Shown one piece after another: positions 53,091 through 62,155 of a stretch of DNA of 64,000 nucleotides. Made by a program: the position numbers and the translations under genes. Position 1 is the stretch's first letter, and the number at the start of each line of letters is the position of its first letter. Source of the DNA: Marinoscillum sp049115815. GTDB taxonomy: Bacteria > Bacteroidota > Bacteroidia > Cytophagales > Cyclobacteriaceae. The stretch spans positions 248,001 to 312,000 of the forward strand of contig JAGDZO010000005.1 in the NCBI GenBank assembly GCA_049115815.1, read 5' to 3'. Below the pieces are notes generated by a model. That model made no database searches and had not been told where the DNA came from. It saw nothing but the letters and a program-made list of their open reading frames with translations.

Positions 53091-53987
53091 TTACGATTCG
53101 CTTATTGAAACAGTCTCGGGCTCAATATGTTTAGCAACTTTTTCCATCAGCCATCTAGGAGTAGATGTTGCTCCACAAATTCCAATACTGTCTGTTTCCT
53201 TTATCCAATCAGGATCTATTTCATTTTCGTTTTCAATGAAATAACTTCTCGGATTATTATTCAGACAGACAGCATAAAGCGCCTTTCCGTTTGAGCTTTT
53301 CTTGCCAGATACAAATAGAATTACGTCATGCTTTGAGGAAAACTCTAGCATTTTGGGCTCTCGATTCGAAACCTGACGACAAATACTGTCATTGGAATCA
53401 AAATTGGCTAGACTCAAATCACCTTTAGCTTCTTTGATCCTATCCTCAATCAACGCTTTGATTTCATAGAAACCCTTGGTGCTTTTGGTTGTTTGACTAT
53501 AGAGCGTAATAGGTTTGTGATAATCCAGTTGGTCAAGATCATCTTTGGTAGTCACGATGATAGCCTTGTCTTGGGTCTGACCTGTTAACCCGATCACTTC
53601 TGCGTGCCCTGGTTTGCCATAGATCACGATTTGCCCATCCACTTCTTCAGACTTATCAAAAGAATGCTTGATTCGATTCTGAAGCTTGAGCACCACAGGA
53701 CATGAAGCATCTATTAATTCAAGATTGTTGTCCAAGGCAATCTGGTAAGTCTCTGGCGGCTCGCCATGCGCTCGGATCAGCACCTTACAATCTTTCAATC
53801 CTGTTAGTTCTTCCCTATCAATTATTCTTAACCCCTTTTTAAATAGTCTTTCCACCTCCATGGCATTGTGCACTATATCACCAAGACAATATAATTGCTC
53901 GCCATTCTCCATTTCATCTTCCGCCATCTGAATAGCGAATTCTACCCCAAAGCAATATCCCGAATGTGGATCTATTTCAACCTTCAT
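53091..53987 (-). CDS. ispH: 4-hydroxy-3-methylbut-2-enyl diphosphate reductase
   Basis: The 298-residue iron-sulfur enzyme makes IPP and DMAPP at the end of the non-mevalonate isoprenoid route. The three cluster cysteines are at 12 (GYCFGVEFA), 96 (DASCPVV) and 203 (SICRQVSNRE). Substrate-binding His40 and His74 are also there. GICGATSTPRWLMEKV near the end is the family signature. It overlaps cmk by 11 bp and is the last gene of fabD-lipoprotein-cmk-ispH. Confidence 0.95.
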   Translation of the reverse strand: MKVEIDPHSGYCFGVEFAIQMAEDEMENGEQLYCLGDIVHNAMEVERLFKKGLRIIDREELTGLKDCKVLIRAHGEPPETYQIALDNNLELIDASCPVVLKLQNRIKHSFDKSEEVDGQIVIYGKPGHAEVIGLTGQTQDKAIIVTTKDDLDQLDYHKPITLYSQTTKSTKGFYEIKALIEDRIKEAKGDLSLANFDSNDSICRQVSNREPKMLEFSSKHDVILFVSGKKSSNGKALYAVCLNNNPRSYFIENENEIDPDWIKETDSIGICGATSTPRWLMEKVAKHIEPETVSISES

Positions 53988-54642
53988 ATATCATTGGTTT
54001 GGCTAATGACAATATTTGCTCTACTTGCTCATCGAAATTTAAATTAGAAGTATCTATTTCGATAGCTCCATCGGATTTAACCAATGGGGAATGTTCGCGT
54101 GAAGAATCCATAGCATCCCTCACGATCAGGTTCTTTTCAATGGTTAATAAGTCTTCCTCTATCCCTTTGGTTTTCAATTCTGCCTGCCTCCTTTTGGCTC
54201 TCACTGTAGGATTAGCAGTCATGAAGATCTTAAGGTCAGCTTTTGGAAATACCACGGTGCCTATATCACGGCCATCCATCACTATTCCTTTATCCATTCC
54301 AATTTTTCGCTGCTGATCAACCATCTTCTCGCGCACTTTTGCATTCGAACTGACAGCACTAACGTTATTATTGACCTTCATGGTTCGGATTTCATCAGAA
54401 ACATCCTGACCATTGAGCAAAACGATATCTTTCATGAAGGAGATCTCTACCCCGCCCAAAGCAGCATTGATTTCGGCTTCATTTTGAAGGTCAATTCCTT
54501 CATTCAGAAAATACAATGTACAAGCACGGTACATTGCCCCGCTATCTATATAAATGTAATCAAGTCCTTTGGCCACTGCCTTTGCAGTGGAACTTTTCCC
54601 AGTTCCTGAAAAACCATCTATCGCTATTATTATCTTATTCAT
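53977..54642 (-). CDS. cmk: Cytidylate kinase
   Basis: The ATG at 54642 gives 221 residues; its A is also the last base of the TGA of the small lipoprotein gene (TGATG). An upstream ATG would add seven residues. The P-loop GFSGTGKSS lies at 10-18, and MDGRDIGTVVFPKADLKIFM near 131-150 contains the LID-proximal motif of CMP kinases. It phosphorylates CMP and dCMP. It is third of four genes in its operon. Confidence 0.94.
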   Translation of the reverse strand: MNKIIIAIDGFSGTGKSSTAKAVAKGLDYIYIDSGAMYRACTLYFLNEGIDLQNEAEINAALGGVEISFMKDIVLLNGQDVSDEIRTMKVNNNVSAVSSNAKVREKMVDQQRKIGMDKGIVMDGRDIGTVVFPKADLKIFMTANPTVRAKRRQAELKTKGIEEDLLTIEKNLIVRDAMDSSREHSPLVKSDGAIEIDTSNLNFDEQVEQILSLAKPMIYEG

Positions 54643-54791
54643 CAGCAATCCTTTATCGGACAAGGAATGGGCTTACCTCTTTTTATTTGCTTTTTCTTAT
54701 CAATAGAACTTGATGGGCCTTTTCGGCAACCAGTAGTTACTACTCCACCTGCCAAAACGCAGCAAATAATCAAAAGTCTAAGCCTCCACAT
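54642..54791 (-). CDS. Small lipoprotein (49 aa) coupled between fabD and cmk
   Basis: The frame is too short for most gene finders. It encodes a basic N-terminus and hydrophobic core (MWRLRLLIICCVLAGGVVTT), a lipobox-like TTGC with Cys22, and then a short mature tail rich in Lys and Ser that ends in KPIPCPIKDC with two more cysteines. The ATG overlaps the fabD stop by one base (TAATG) and the TGA overlaps the cmk ATG by one base (TGATG). This arrangement strongly implies that it is translated as part of the operon. I do not recognise a named family. A very short lipoprotein with a Cys-containing C-terminus may recur in Bacteroidota, but I cannot check. Confidence 0.65.
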   Translation of the reverse strand: MWRLRLLIICCVLAGGVVTTGCRKGPSSSIDKKKQIKRGKPIPCPIKDC

Positions 54792-55663
54792 TAGATGCTA
54801 GCAGTAGCTACTTCTGAATTGATTTTTTTAACCAAACCTTGCAATACTTTCCCTGGCCCGCACTCTACGAATGTATCTGCTCCGCCAGCTATCATCGCTT
54901 GAACGGACTGTGTCCAACGAACAGGAGCTGTGAGTTGCGCTACAAGATTGTTTTTGATTTCAATAATATCTGTGTGCCCTTGTGCATCTACATTTTGGTA
55001 AACCATGCACTTTGGCTCACTAAAATTGGTGTTTTCTATGGCCGCCGCAAGTTCTTCTCTCGCTGGCTCCATAAGAGGAGAGTGAAAAGCTCCACCAACA
55101 GGAAGAATCAAAGCCCGTTTTGCCCCAGCTTCCTTCATTTTTTCGCATGCTATCTCCACCCCTTTCATTGATCCCGAAATCACCAACTGCCCCGGGCAGT
55201 TGTAATTGGCGGCTACCACTACTTCATCTATGCTTGCGCAAATCTCTTCAACTTTCTCATCCGCAAGGGCCAAGACAGCTGCCATTGTAGACGCTTGTAG
55301 CTCACATGCCTTCTGCATAGCTGCTGCACGCTGAGACACCAATCGCAACCCATCCTCAAAACTCAACGTCTCATTTGCTACTAAAGCAGAAAATTCACCC
55401 AGAGAGTGACCTGCAACCATATCAGGATTGAAATCATCTGAGACCAAAGCTGCCGCAACACTGTATAGAAATATGGCAGGCTGAGTTACATTGGTTTGTT
55501 TCAACTCATCCGCTGTTCCCTCAAACATGGTCTTGGATAATTTGAAGCCAAGTATGTCATCAGCTTGATCGAATAGCTCTTTTGCTTTTGGATTGCTATC
55601 GTATAAATCTTTACCCATGCCTGGGAATTGTGCTCCTTGACCTGGAAAAACAAATGCTTTCAT
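54791..55663 (-). CDS. fabD: Malonyl-CoA:ACP transacylase
   Basis: The 290-residue enzyme loads malonate onto acyl carrier protein for fatty-acid synthesis. The nucleophile is Ser87 in GHSLGE and the partner is His194 in GGAFHSPLME. FVFPGQGAQFPGMGKDL (about 4-20) starts the fold. It is the first gene of the operon with the small lipoprotein, cmk and ispH. A TAGTTTTG promoter box lies 35 bp before the ATG. Confidence 0.95.
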   Translation of the reverse strand: MKAFVFPGQGAQFPGMGKDLYDSNPKAKELFDQADDILGFKLSKTMFEGTADELKQTNVTQPAIFLYSVAAALVSDDFNPDMVAGHSLGEFSALVANETLSFEDGLRLVSQRAAAMQKACELQASTMAAVLALADEKVEEICASIDEVVVAANYNCPGQLVISGSMKGVEIACEKMKEAGAKRALILPVGGAFHSPLMEPAREELAAAIENTNFSEPKCMVYQNVDAQGHTDIIEIKNNLVAQLTAPVRWTQSVQAMIAGGADTFVECGPGKVLQGLVKKINSEVATASI

Positions 55664-55697
55664 AGTTATCTGTTAGGGTTGAATTTAGTGTGAGCCG

Positions 55698-55705
55698 CAA
55701 AACTA
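55698..55705 (-). promoter_or_regulatory. -7 element of the fabD operon promoter
   Basis: Minus-strand TAGTTTTG matches TAnnTTTG exactly, 34 bp before the fabD ATG. A TTTC sits about 21 bp further upstream, inside the 3' end of the DCC gene. Confidence 0.5.
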
Positions 55706-55715
55706 AGCAACATCA

Positions 55716-56138
55716 TTAAGAATCGAGAAATCTCGATTCTAATTCAGGAGTCGGGATTTTACATGAATCGAGCTTCCCAAACCAGCGATATCGATTCCTA
55801 GCGACTATATCATAGACGTAATCGGCCAACTTGGTAGGAATCCACCGAAACATGGCAATCAAGAACCATTTGCCCTTTAGGATTTGAGCAATGCGAAATA
55901 CGGCTTGGCTCTTGATAAAATATGCACCTTCTGACCACAAGATGATAGAATCAATCTTATCAATGTCCAAATCACTTTCACTCAAACTTGACCTGGCAAA
56001 ATCTGATTGCAATGACGAAAATTTGAAAAGATTAGAATCGTCCTGATCAATAATTTCATTGACTAGCCCATCACAAAGATTGCATACTCCATCAAAGTAG
56101 ATAATATGATAGGATGTTACCTCAGGATTTGAACCCAT
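55716..56138 (-). CDS. DCC-family thiol-disulfide protein (DUF393)
   Basis: The 140-residue protein opens with YFDGVCNLCDGLVN, the DCC motif with a thioredoxin-like CNLC pair. The family core IILWSEGAYFIKSQAVFRI lies near 66-84, and RNRYRWFGK near 117-125. Such proteins are thought to be small thiol-disulfide oxidoreductases, but no substrate is known. The ATG overlaps the end of the large secreted protein by 22 bp on the same strand, so the two may be cotranscribed. There is no signal peptide. Confidence 0.87.
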   Translation of the reverse strand: MGSNPEVTSYHIIYFDGVCNLCDGLVNEIIDQDDSNLFKFSSLQSDFARSSLSESDLDIDKIDSIILWSEGAYFIKSQAVFRIAQILKGKWFLIAMFRWIPTKLADYVYDIVARNRYRWFGKLDSCKIPTPELESRFLDS

Positions 56139-58981
56139 CCGTTGACCGTTTGCAATCTATCTTTGACCTCCAACACATCGCGCTCTACTTCCACCGAATA
56201 ATAATATACACCAGACGGGAGATCCTGCCCAAACTTATTGGTCCCGTCCCAATTGATATAGATACCATCAGGCTGCTCATAAGAATCGTACTGAAAGACC
56301 AAATTCCCAGAAGGGTCAAAAGCCCTAAATTTTACCGTTACAATAAACCTCGGGCATTTGACATTGTCAAATGAATTTATATTGGTTCCATTATTGAATA
56401 AAGGAGTGAAAACATCATTCACTCCATCTCCATTAGGGGTAAAAACATTGGGCATCTCGTACACCGGACAATTATCGTTGCAAATAGTCTCTGAGTACTC
56501 ACTTTCATTACCTGACCGGTCTACCGCCGTTACTTTATAGCACCCTTTGATTGACACTATGTTGGTTCTATTCAATGACGTCTCGAAAACGTTCTCTAGT
56601 AACTCAAAATCTTTTTCGAGACCTGTGTCCGAGAAGTAGACATTATAGCTCACAATGTCTTGATCGCAATCAAAATTTTCATCGACGGTCCAGCTTATGT
56701 TTTGCTCGAAAAAGTTATCACCACATGCTTGGTTGGCCAATATCGCTCCACAATCCAATTGGTCCTGAATGATTACCAAAGGAGGTCTACAAGGCGGGAT
56801 GGTATCATTGGGCTGAGCACATGCTATTTGAGTTTTGTTAATCAATGGCTCGGGGAAAAGTGGATTATCATAAGTGCCATTAGTGGATACAAAATAGCAA
56901 TACTCAATTTCTTCATCTAAAAACTGATCATTGAAGCGACCATTGTCTAAATAATAATAGCCTAATTGACCAACATCTACCGAATCTATCAATACCAATT
57001 GGTCAGATTGACTGGCATTTACCTGATCTCGATAGATATAATGATAAGGATAATTCTCTACCGTATTTGACCAAGGCACGTCTGCCTGCCATGTCATTTC
57101 TATTGACTTTAACAAAGGCTTGAGTTGCAGCCTGGTACTACTCGCCGTTGCTGAAGAATCGACCAGAATATCTCCCGAATAGAAGCGCACAAAATAATGA
57201 TGAGGTGTAGCGAAAGTATTCATACCCTGGTCTACAAAAACTGTATCAGATATTTTGCTGGCCACTTGTACATATTCGCTGTTGTTAGGTGCAAAGCCTG
57301 TGCTCCTAAATAAATCATAGGTATATGCAGGAGGATACACTCCCTGATCAATCTGATACGGAGGAACCCAGCGCACCTCTATCGATCCATTGTCTTCATC
57401 GGTGGTGAGCACATCTACATTGGTAATAGCCGGAACATCCACAATAAGACTATCACATACCTCTGAAGACACATAACTTTTACCACCTCCCGGCAGAGGA
57501 TATGAAGCCACCAATCTATAACAATACCTGGCTCCTGCCGGAAGGCCTCTTCCATCATTGTTATCTCTGTAGGTGGTTACTTGGCCACTAACACCTGGTT
57601 GATTCAGTGGAATTTCATCAATTTTTTGATACCCGGTATTAGCAGGCATCCCTACGCTACATTCATCCAATTCAATATTGAAATTTCCAACACGTCTCCA
57701 AATTTCCATTTTTTCAGCATTGGTACATTCATATTGACTCCAGTCGAGCTGAATAGAACGACCAGTTTGGACAGTGGTGCTCAGGCCTTTTGGCTTGGGG
57801 CCTACTACCGTAATTTCCATCGTTTGAAAATCAACCAACTTTGGGCCCACAGAGGGATTATCGGTGATTTTGAATTGAACTTCGTAGGGCCTGGTTCTGA
57901 TCTGACCACAAGTAGTCTCCCACTGAAAATCGAGTAGTCCTGGGGGTGTTTGAAAGTTTGCAGGGTTTGGAGAAAAGGTGGCCTTAGATCCCTGAACCTC
58001 AAACGGACCTCCGAAAGCTTCCATCTTCACCCTGTGCCCATCAGGATCTTGTCCTATAATCACAGCACTCGCTATCTGCCCTGCTTCTACGCACAGATTA
58101 TCTGGCACTGTCATGGTTGGGTGTTCATTGTCACTCCGCTCCACGATGATCTGCATATCTCTGGTGACATGTCCCAATTCGATTGGTTCTCCATTGAAAT
58201 AGCGCCACTCAGTAATTTTAAATGCTACATTATACTCCGCTTTATTTGCGGAGTTGAGAATATCTCCAGGAGAGTCCCACAGTAGATCTCCTGTGATAGG
58301 ATCTATAGTAAGTGATGGTGCATTGTTTTGCTCTTCATTGCCTTGGCTGAAATTCATGTAGAAAGCCGGATCAATCATCTGTCTATAATTATTCACCGCA
58401 ACACCTCTCGCTTGCTTAGGAGTCACGAAACTATAGGATAGACTATCTCCATCCGGATCGAAAGCGCCGGCATTATGTACAAACTGTGCCCCCACAGCAG
58501 CAAAATCAATAGGCGGAACTGTCAAAATAGGTGTGTTGTTGATTCCTAAAAATGGGTCGATGATGATCAATGTCTCTACGTAAAAGGTCGTATTGACAGA
58601 GTTGTCCATATTGGCGATTCCTTCATTACGAAAATCCTCTTCGTAACTCACCACATATGAATTAGCAGCCTGAAAAGTATGAACCACCTTGAATTGTGCC
58701 ATTTCGATTTCATTGCCAACCGCTGTTTCTATCACATCAAAACCTTGGTCTAGCGTAGTGCCATCCCCAAAATCAAAGAATCCATCTCCGAACTTGATGG
58801 GCGAACCAGAGTCTCTGAAGCCAGTGAAAGTGAATTCATAAGTCAGAGTCACATTATTTATCCTCTTGGCCGTGATCTCACCTGCTCGGATATGGGTCGC
58901 TCTGGCGGACTCCACCGTAAAGCAAACCATAACTACAAGAGTTATGATAAACCTATTTATATATGATGACTCTAAACTCAT
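56117..58981 (-). CDS. Large secreted protein with T9SS-type gliding-motility C-terminal domain
   Basis: The 954-residue product has a signal peptide (FIITLVVMVCFTVESARA) and a series of beta-rich domains: PKD/cadherin-like units (FDFGDGTTLDQG near 68-79; DPDGDSLSYSFV; DPDGHRVKMEAFG), then fibronectin-type III-like units (IQLDWSQYECTNAEKMEIW, SIEVRWVPPYQID), and last the CHU_C domain with VFTPNGDGVNDVF and FGQDLPSGVYYYSVEVERD. This C-terminal domain is a type B sorting signal for the type IX secretion system. The protein is expected at the cell surface or outside, perhaps as an adhesin. No enzymatic domain was recognised. Confidence 0.88.
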   Translation of the reverse strand: MSLESSYINRFIITLVVMVCFTVESARATHIRAGEITAKRINNVTLTYEFTFTGFRDSGSPIKFGDGFFDFGDGTTLDQGFDVIETAVGNEIEMAQFKVVHTFQAANSYVVSYEEDFRNEGIANMDNSVNTTFYVETLIIIDPFLGINNTPILTVPPIDFAAVGAQFVHNAGAFDPDGDSLSYSFVTPKQARGVAVNNYRQMIDPAFYMNFSQGNEEQNNAPSLTIDPITGDLLWDSPGDILNSANKAEYNVAFKITEWRYFNGEPIELGHVTRDMQIIVERSDNEHPTMTVPDNLCVEAGQIASAVIIGQDPDGHRVKMEAFGGPFEVQGSKATFSPNPANFQTPPGLLDFQWETTCGQIRTRPYEVQFKITDNPSVGPKLVDFQTMEITVVGPKPKGLSTTVQTGRSIQLDWSQYECTNAEKMEIWRRVGNFNIELDECSVGMPANTGYQKIDEIPLNQPGVSGQVTTYRDNNDGRGLPAGARYCYRLVASYPLPGGGKSYVSSEVCDSLIVDVPAITNVDVLTTDEDNGSIEVRWVPPYQIDQGVYPPAYTYDLFRSTGFAPNNSEYVQVASKISDTVFVDQGMNTFATPHHYFVRFYSGDILVDSSATASSTRLQLKPLLKSIEMTWQADVPWSNTVENYPYHYIYRDQVNASQSDQLVLIDSVDVGQLGYYYLDNGRFNDQFLDEEIEYCYFVSTNGTYDNPLFPEPLINKTQIACAQPNDTIPPCRPPLVIIQDQLDCGAILANQACGDNFFEQNISWTVDENFDCDQDIVSYNVYFSDTGLEKDFELLENVFETSLNRTNIVSIKGCYKVTAVDRSGNESEYSETICNDNCPVYEMPNVFTPNGDGVNDVFTPLFNNGTNINSFDNVKCPRFIVTVKFRAFDPSGNLVFQYDSYEQPDGIYINWDGTNKFGQDLPSGVYYYSVEVERDVLEVKDRLQTVNGWVQILR

Positions 58982-59422
58982 TATTCAAAGCTAATAACTG
59001 ATTGCCCTTTAAGACTCAAAACTTCCCTATCATTCATACTAAATTTCCTTACTGCTTTTATTCTTAACAAGACTAAAGATGGCTATATGACGATCCGTAA
59101 AATTTCTCATTTAGCTCCTTTGAGAAGTTGCTAATTATTTAAACCACCTTTCGACGCAAATAGTTGAAAGACACTCCGATCTTTTTTGACTTTGCTCTTA
59201 CTCTGTTATGTGTCGAATTCAAAATATTCTTGCGATCCGGCAAAACAATGAGTTAAGACAAGTAGTCCTACACCAAACAGCAACGATCATGAAGAACCTT
59301 ACATTTCAGAAATCCTTGCGGTTGAGAAGTAATTTAGAAGAATTCAAAATAAGACCTTAGATTGTAATGGTCAATCTTGAACAGTACCTTTGACAAACAA
59401 TAACTGAAACTTACGACACGAT
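58982..59422. other. Intergenic region between the T9SS cargo and sdhC
   Basis: This 441-bp gap holds the sdh promoter near its right end. At its left end a minus-strand TAGCTTTG (58986-58993) lies only 4 bp from the cargo ATG, too close to be a convincing -7 box. A 23-codon + frame at 59289 has no supporting features. I see no RNA gene or repeat in the rest. Confidence 0.6.
59362..59392 (+). promoter_or_regulatory. Promoter of sdhCAB
   Basis: TTG at 59362-59364 and TACCTTTG at 59385-59392, a perfect TAnnTTTG match, are separated by 20 bp. They lie 30 bp before the sdhC ATG. Of the promoters seen in the window this is the best fit to the Bacteroidota pattern. Confidence 0.65.
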
Positions 59423-60103
59423 ATGAGTTCGTCTTCCAATTTCCTTTCAAGCACAGTCGGCAGAAAATTCGCCATGGCACTTTCCGCCTTATTTTTGGTG
59501 CTTTTTCTACTCTCACATTTGAGCATCAATATGCTCTCGGTGATCTCTCCAGATGCCTTTAATGAAGCTTCGCATTTTATGGGTACGAACCCGCTCATTC
59601 AGTTTGCCATGCAGCCTGTTTTGATCTTTGCGGTTATTTTTCATTTTGTGATGGGATTCGTACTGGAACTCAAAAACAAATCTTCGAGACCCATTAAATA
59701 CGCCAAGAAAGATAAGGGCAATGCAACATGGGCTTCTCAGAACATGATCTATAGTGGACTCGTCATTTTGGCGTTCTTAGGTCTTCACTTTTATGACTTC
59801 TGGATTCCTGAGGTTACCACCAAATACATTCAAGGCGATATGACCGGCTTGCTTGCCAATGGAGAATTTAGATACTACGAAGAGTTGGTTCATAAATTTC
59901 AAGACCCTATTAGGGTAGTATTTTATGTGATCTCCTTTGTTTTGTTGGCCTTGCACCTACTACACGGCTTTCAATCCTCATTTCAATCGATGGGTGTCAA
60001 TAATAAGTTCACGCCATCCATCAAAAAATTCACTGAAGCTTACGCGATTCTAATTCCTCTAGGCTTCATTTTTATTGCTATTTATCATTTCATCAATCAT
60101 TAA
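59423..60103 (+). CDS. sdhC: Succinate dehydrogenase / fumarate reductase cytochrome b subunit
   Basis: The 226-residue protein has five hydrophobic helices and the Bacteroidota-type single-subunit diheme anchor pattern: FAMALSALFLVLFLLSHLSI (about 14-33), VLIFAVIFHFVMGF, VILAFLGLHFYDFW, VFYVISFVLLALHLLHGFQS. The histidines in these helices would bind two hemes. It anchors SdhAB and passes electrons to menaquinone. sdhA follows after 8 bp. Confidence 0.93.
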   Translation: MSSSSNFLSSTVGRKFAMALSALFLVLFLLSHLSINMLSVISPDAFNEASHFMGTNPLIQFAMQPVLIFAVIFHFVMGFVLELKNKSSRPIKYAKKDKGNATWASQNMIYSGLVILAFLGLHFYDFWIPEVTTKYIQGDMTGLLANGEFRYYEELVHKFQDPIRVVFYVISFVLLALHLLHGFQSSFQSMGVNNKFTPSIKKFTEAYAILIPLGFIFIAIYHFINH

Positions 60104-60111
60104 TATAAGTC

Positions 60112-62121
60112 ATGAAGATAGGCGCTAATTTCCCAGCACAACTACCAGAAGGACCCATTGCAGACAAATGGACCGATTATAAGAATCACATCAATCTGGT
60201 AAACCCTGCTAACAAAAGACTCATTGATGTGATTGTGGTTGGTACTGGACTGGCAGGTGGATCTGCTGCCGCTACCCTAGCCGAACTAGGATATAATGTC
60301 AAGGCATTCTGCTTTCAGGATTCACCACGGAGAGCGCATTCCATTGCCGCTCAGGGTGGAATCAATGCAGCAAAAAATTATCAAGGTGATGGTGACTCTA
60401 CCTATCGCTTGTTTTATGATACGGTAAAAGGTGGAGATTACAGATCACGAGAGGCTAACGTATATAGACTGGCAGAAGTATCTGCCAATATCATTGACCA
60501 ATGTGTAGCTCAAGGAGTTCCTTTCGCAAGAGATTATGGTGGGCTTCTTGACAACAGATCATTTGGTGGTGTGTTGGTTTCAAGAACATTCTACGCCAAA
60601 GGTCAAACCGGCCAGCAGCTTTTGTTGGGAGCATACTCGGCGCTGAACCGTCAGATCGCTCGTGGTAAGATTAAGATGTACAACCGCCACGAGATGGTTG
60701 AGTTGGTCGTGGTAGATGGCAAAGCTCGAGGTATCATTGCAAGAGATCTGGTGACTGGTGAGTTAGAGAGACATTCAGCGCATGCTGTAGTCATAGCCTC
60801 TGGAGGTTACGGTAACGTCTTCTTCTTATCTACCAATGCCATGGGTAGCAATGTCTCCGCCACATGGAAGATTCATAAGAAAGGCGCCTGGTTCGCCAAC
60901 CCTTGTTATACGCAGATTCACCCTACCTGTATTCCAGTCTCAGGAGATCATCAGTCCAAACTGACATTGATGTCAGAATCCTTAAGAAATGACGGTAGGA
61001 TTTGGGTGCCTGCGAAGTTGGAAGATGCTAAAGCTATTCGAGAAGGGAAATTGAAGCCTACAGACTTGGCTGAAGAAGACAGAGACTACTATCTGGAAAG
61101 AAGATACCCTGCATTTGGAAACTTGGTGCCACGTGATGTGGCGTCTAGAGCAGCAAAAGAAAGATGTGATGCCGGATTTGGTGTGAATGCTACCGGTGAG
61201 GCAGTTTACCTTGACTTTGCAGCAGCCATTCAGCGATACGGAAAAGAGCAAGCTCACCTTAAGCAATTGGATGAGAACAATGAGAAAATCGTAAAAGAAC
61301 TAGGTACTGAGGTAATCAAAGCCAAATACGGCAACCTGTTTCAGATGTACGAGAAAATCGTGGATGAGAATCCATATCAGACTCCTATGATGATCTACCC
61401 TGCTGTACACTATACCATGGGTGGTACTTGGGTTGATTACAACCTTATGTCAACCATCCCTGGATGTTTTGTCATTGGAGAGGCGAATTTCTCAGATCAT
61501 GGAGCGAATAGACTAGGTGCATCCGCATTGATGCAGGGTCTTGCAGATGGTTACTTTGTATTGCCATATACCATTGGAGATTACTTATCCGATGATATTC
61601 GTACAGGAAAAATACCTATTGACACTCCTGAGTTTGAAGAGGCTGAAAAAAGCGTAAGAACTGATCTTGAAAAACTCATTAACAATAATGGATCTAAGCC
61701 GGTTGATTATTTCCATAAGAAACTTGGTAAGGTCATGTGGAATAAGGTGGGTATGGCCAGAAATGCTGAAGGCTTGAAAGAAGCTATCTCAGAAATCAAG
61801 GCTATTAGAGAAGAGTTTTGGAAAGACGTCAAAGTGCCGGGCACGATGAACGAATACAACGAAGAATTGGCCAAAGCCGGACGTGTTGCAGACTTCCTTG
61901 AGTTGGGAGAGCTATTCGCCAAGGATGCCTTGCACAGAGAGGAATCTTGTGGTGGTCATTTCCGTGAGGAATACCAAACTCCAGAAGGTGAAGCGCTTCG
62001 TGATCCTAAGTTCCAATACGCAGCAGCGTGGGAATACAAAGGTGAGCCAAGTGAGGCTGTTCTCCACAAGGAGGAATTGAAATATGAAAGTATCGAAGTA
62101 AAAGAAAGAAGCTACAAGTAA
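60112..62121 (+). CDS. sdhA: Succinate dehydrogenase / fumarate reductase flavoprotein subunit
   Basis: The 669-residue flavoprotein oxidises succinate to fumarate. The dinucleotide site is GTGLAGG (44-50), the FAD-linked His is 76 in RRAHSIAAQGG, and MSESLRNDGRIWVP and HPTCIP belong to the active site region. YTMGGTWVDYN and ANRLGASALMQGLADGY near 475-495 complete the FAD domain. The length (longer than in E. coli) fits the B-type SdhA of Bacteroidota. Confidence 0.95.
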   Translation: MKIGANFPAQLPEGPIADKWTDYKNHINLVNPANKRLIDVIVVGTGLAGGSAAATLAELGYNVKAFCFQDSPRRAHSIAAQGGINAAKNYQGDGDSTYRLFYDTVKGGDYRSREANVYRLAEVSANIIDQCVAQGVPFARDYGGLLDNRSFGGVLVSRTFYAKGQTGQQLLLGAYSALNRQIARGKIKMYNRHEMVELVVVDGKARGIIARDLVTGELERHSAHAVVIASGGYGNVFFLSTNAMGSNVSATWKIHKKGAWFANPCYTQIHPTCIPVSGDHQSKLTLMSESLRNDGRIWVPAKLEDAKAIREGKLKPTDLAEEDRDYYLERRYPAFGNLVPRDVASRAAKERCDAGFGVNATGEAVYLDFAAAIQRYGKEQAHLKQLDENNEKIVKELGTEVIKAKYGNLFQMYEKIVDENPYQTPMMIYPAVHYTMGGTWVDYNLMSTIPGCFVIGEANFSDHGANRLGASALMQGLADGYFVLPYTIGDYLSDDIRTGKIPIDTPEFEEAEKSVRTDLEKLINNNGSKPVDYFHKKLGKVMWNKVGMARNAEGLKEAISEIKAIREEFWKDVKVPGTMNEYNEELAKAGRVADFLELGELFAKDALHREESCGGHFREEYQTPEGEALRDPKFQYAAAWEYKGEPSEAVLHKEELKYESIEVKERSYK

Positions 62122-62155
62122 CAGTCTAAGGCTGATACTCAAAACCAATACAAAA

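Noticed and set aside
59289..59360. 23-codon plus-strand frame in the gap before sdhC
   Set aside because: Too short, without hydrophobic or Cys pattern, and overlapping the sdh promoter zone at its end.
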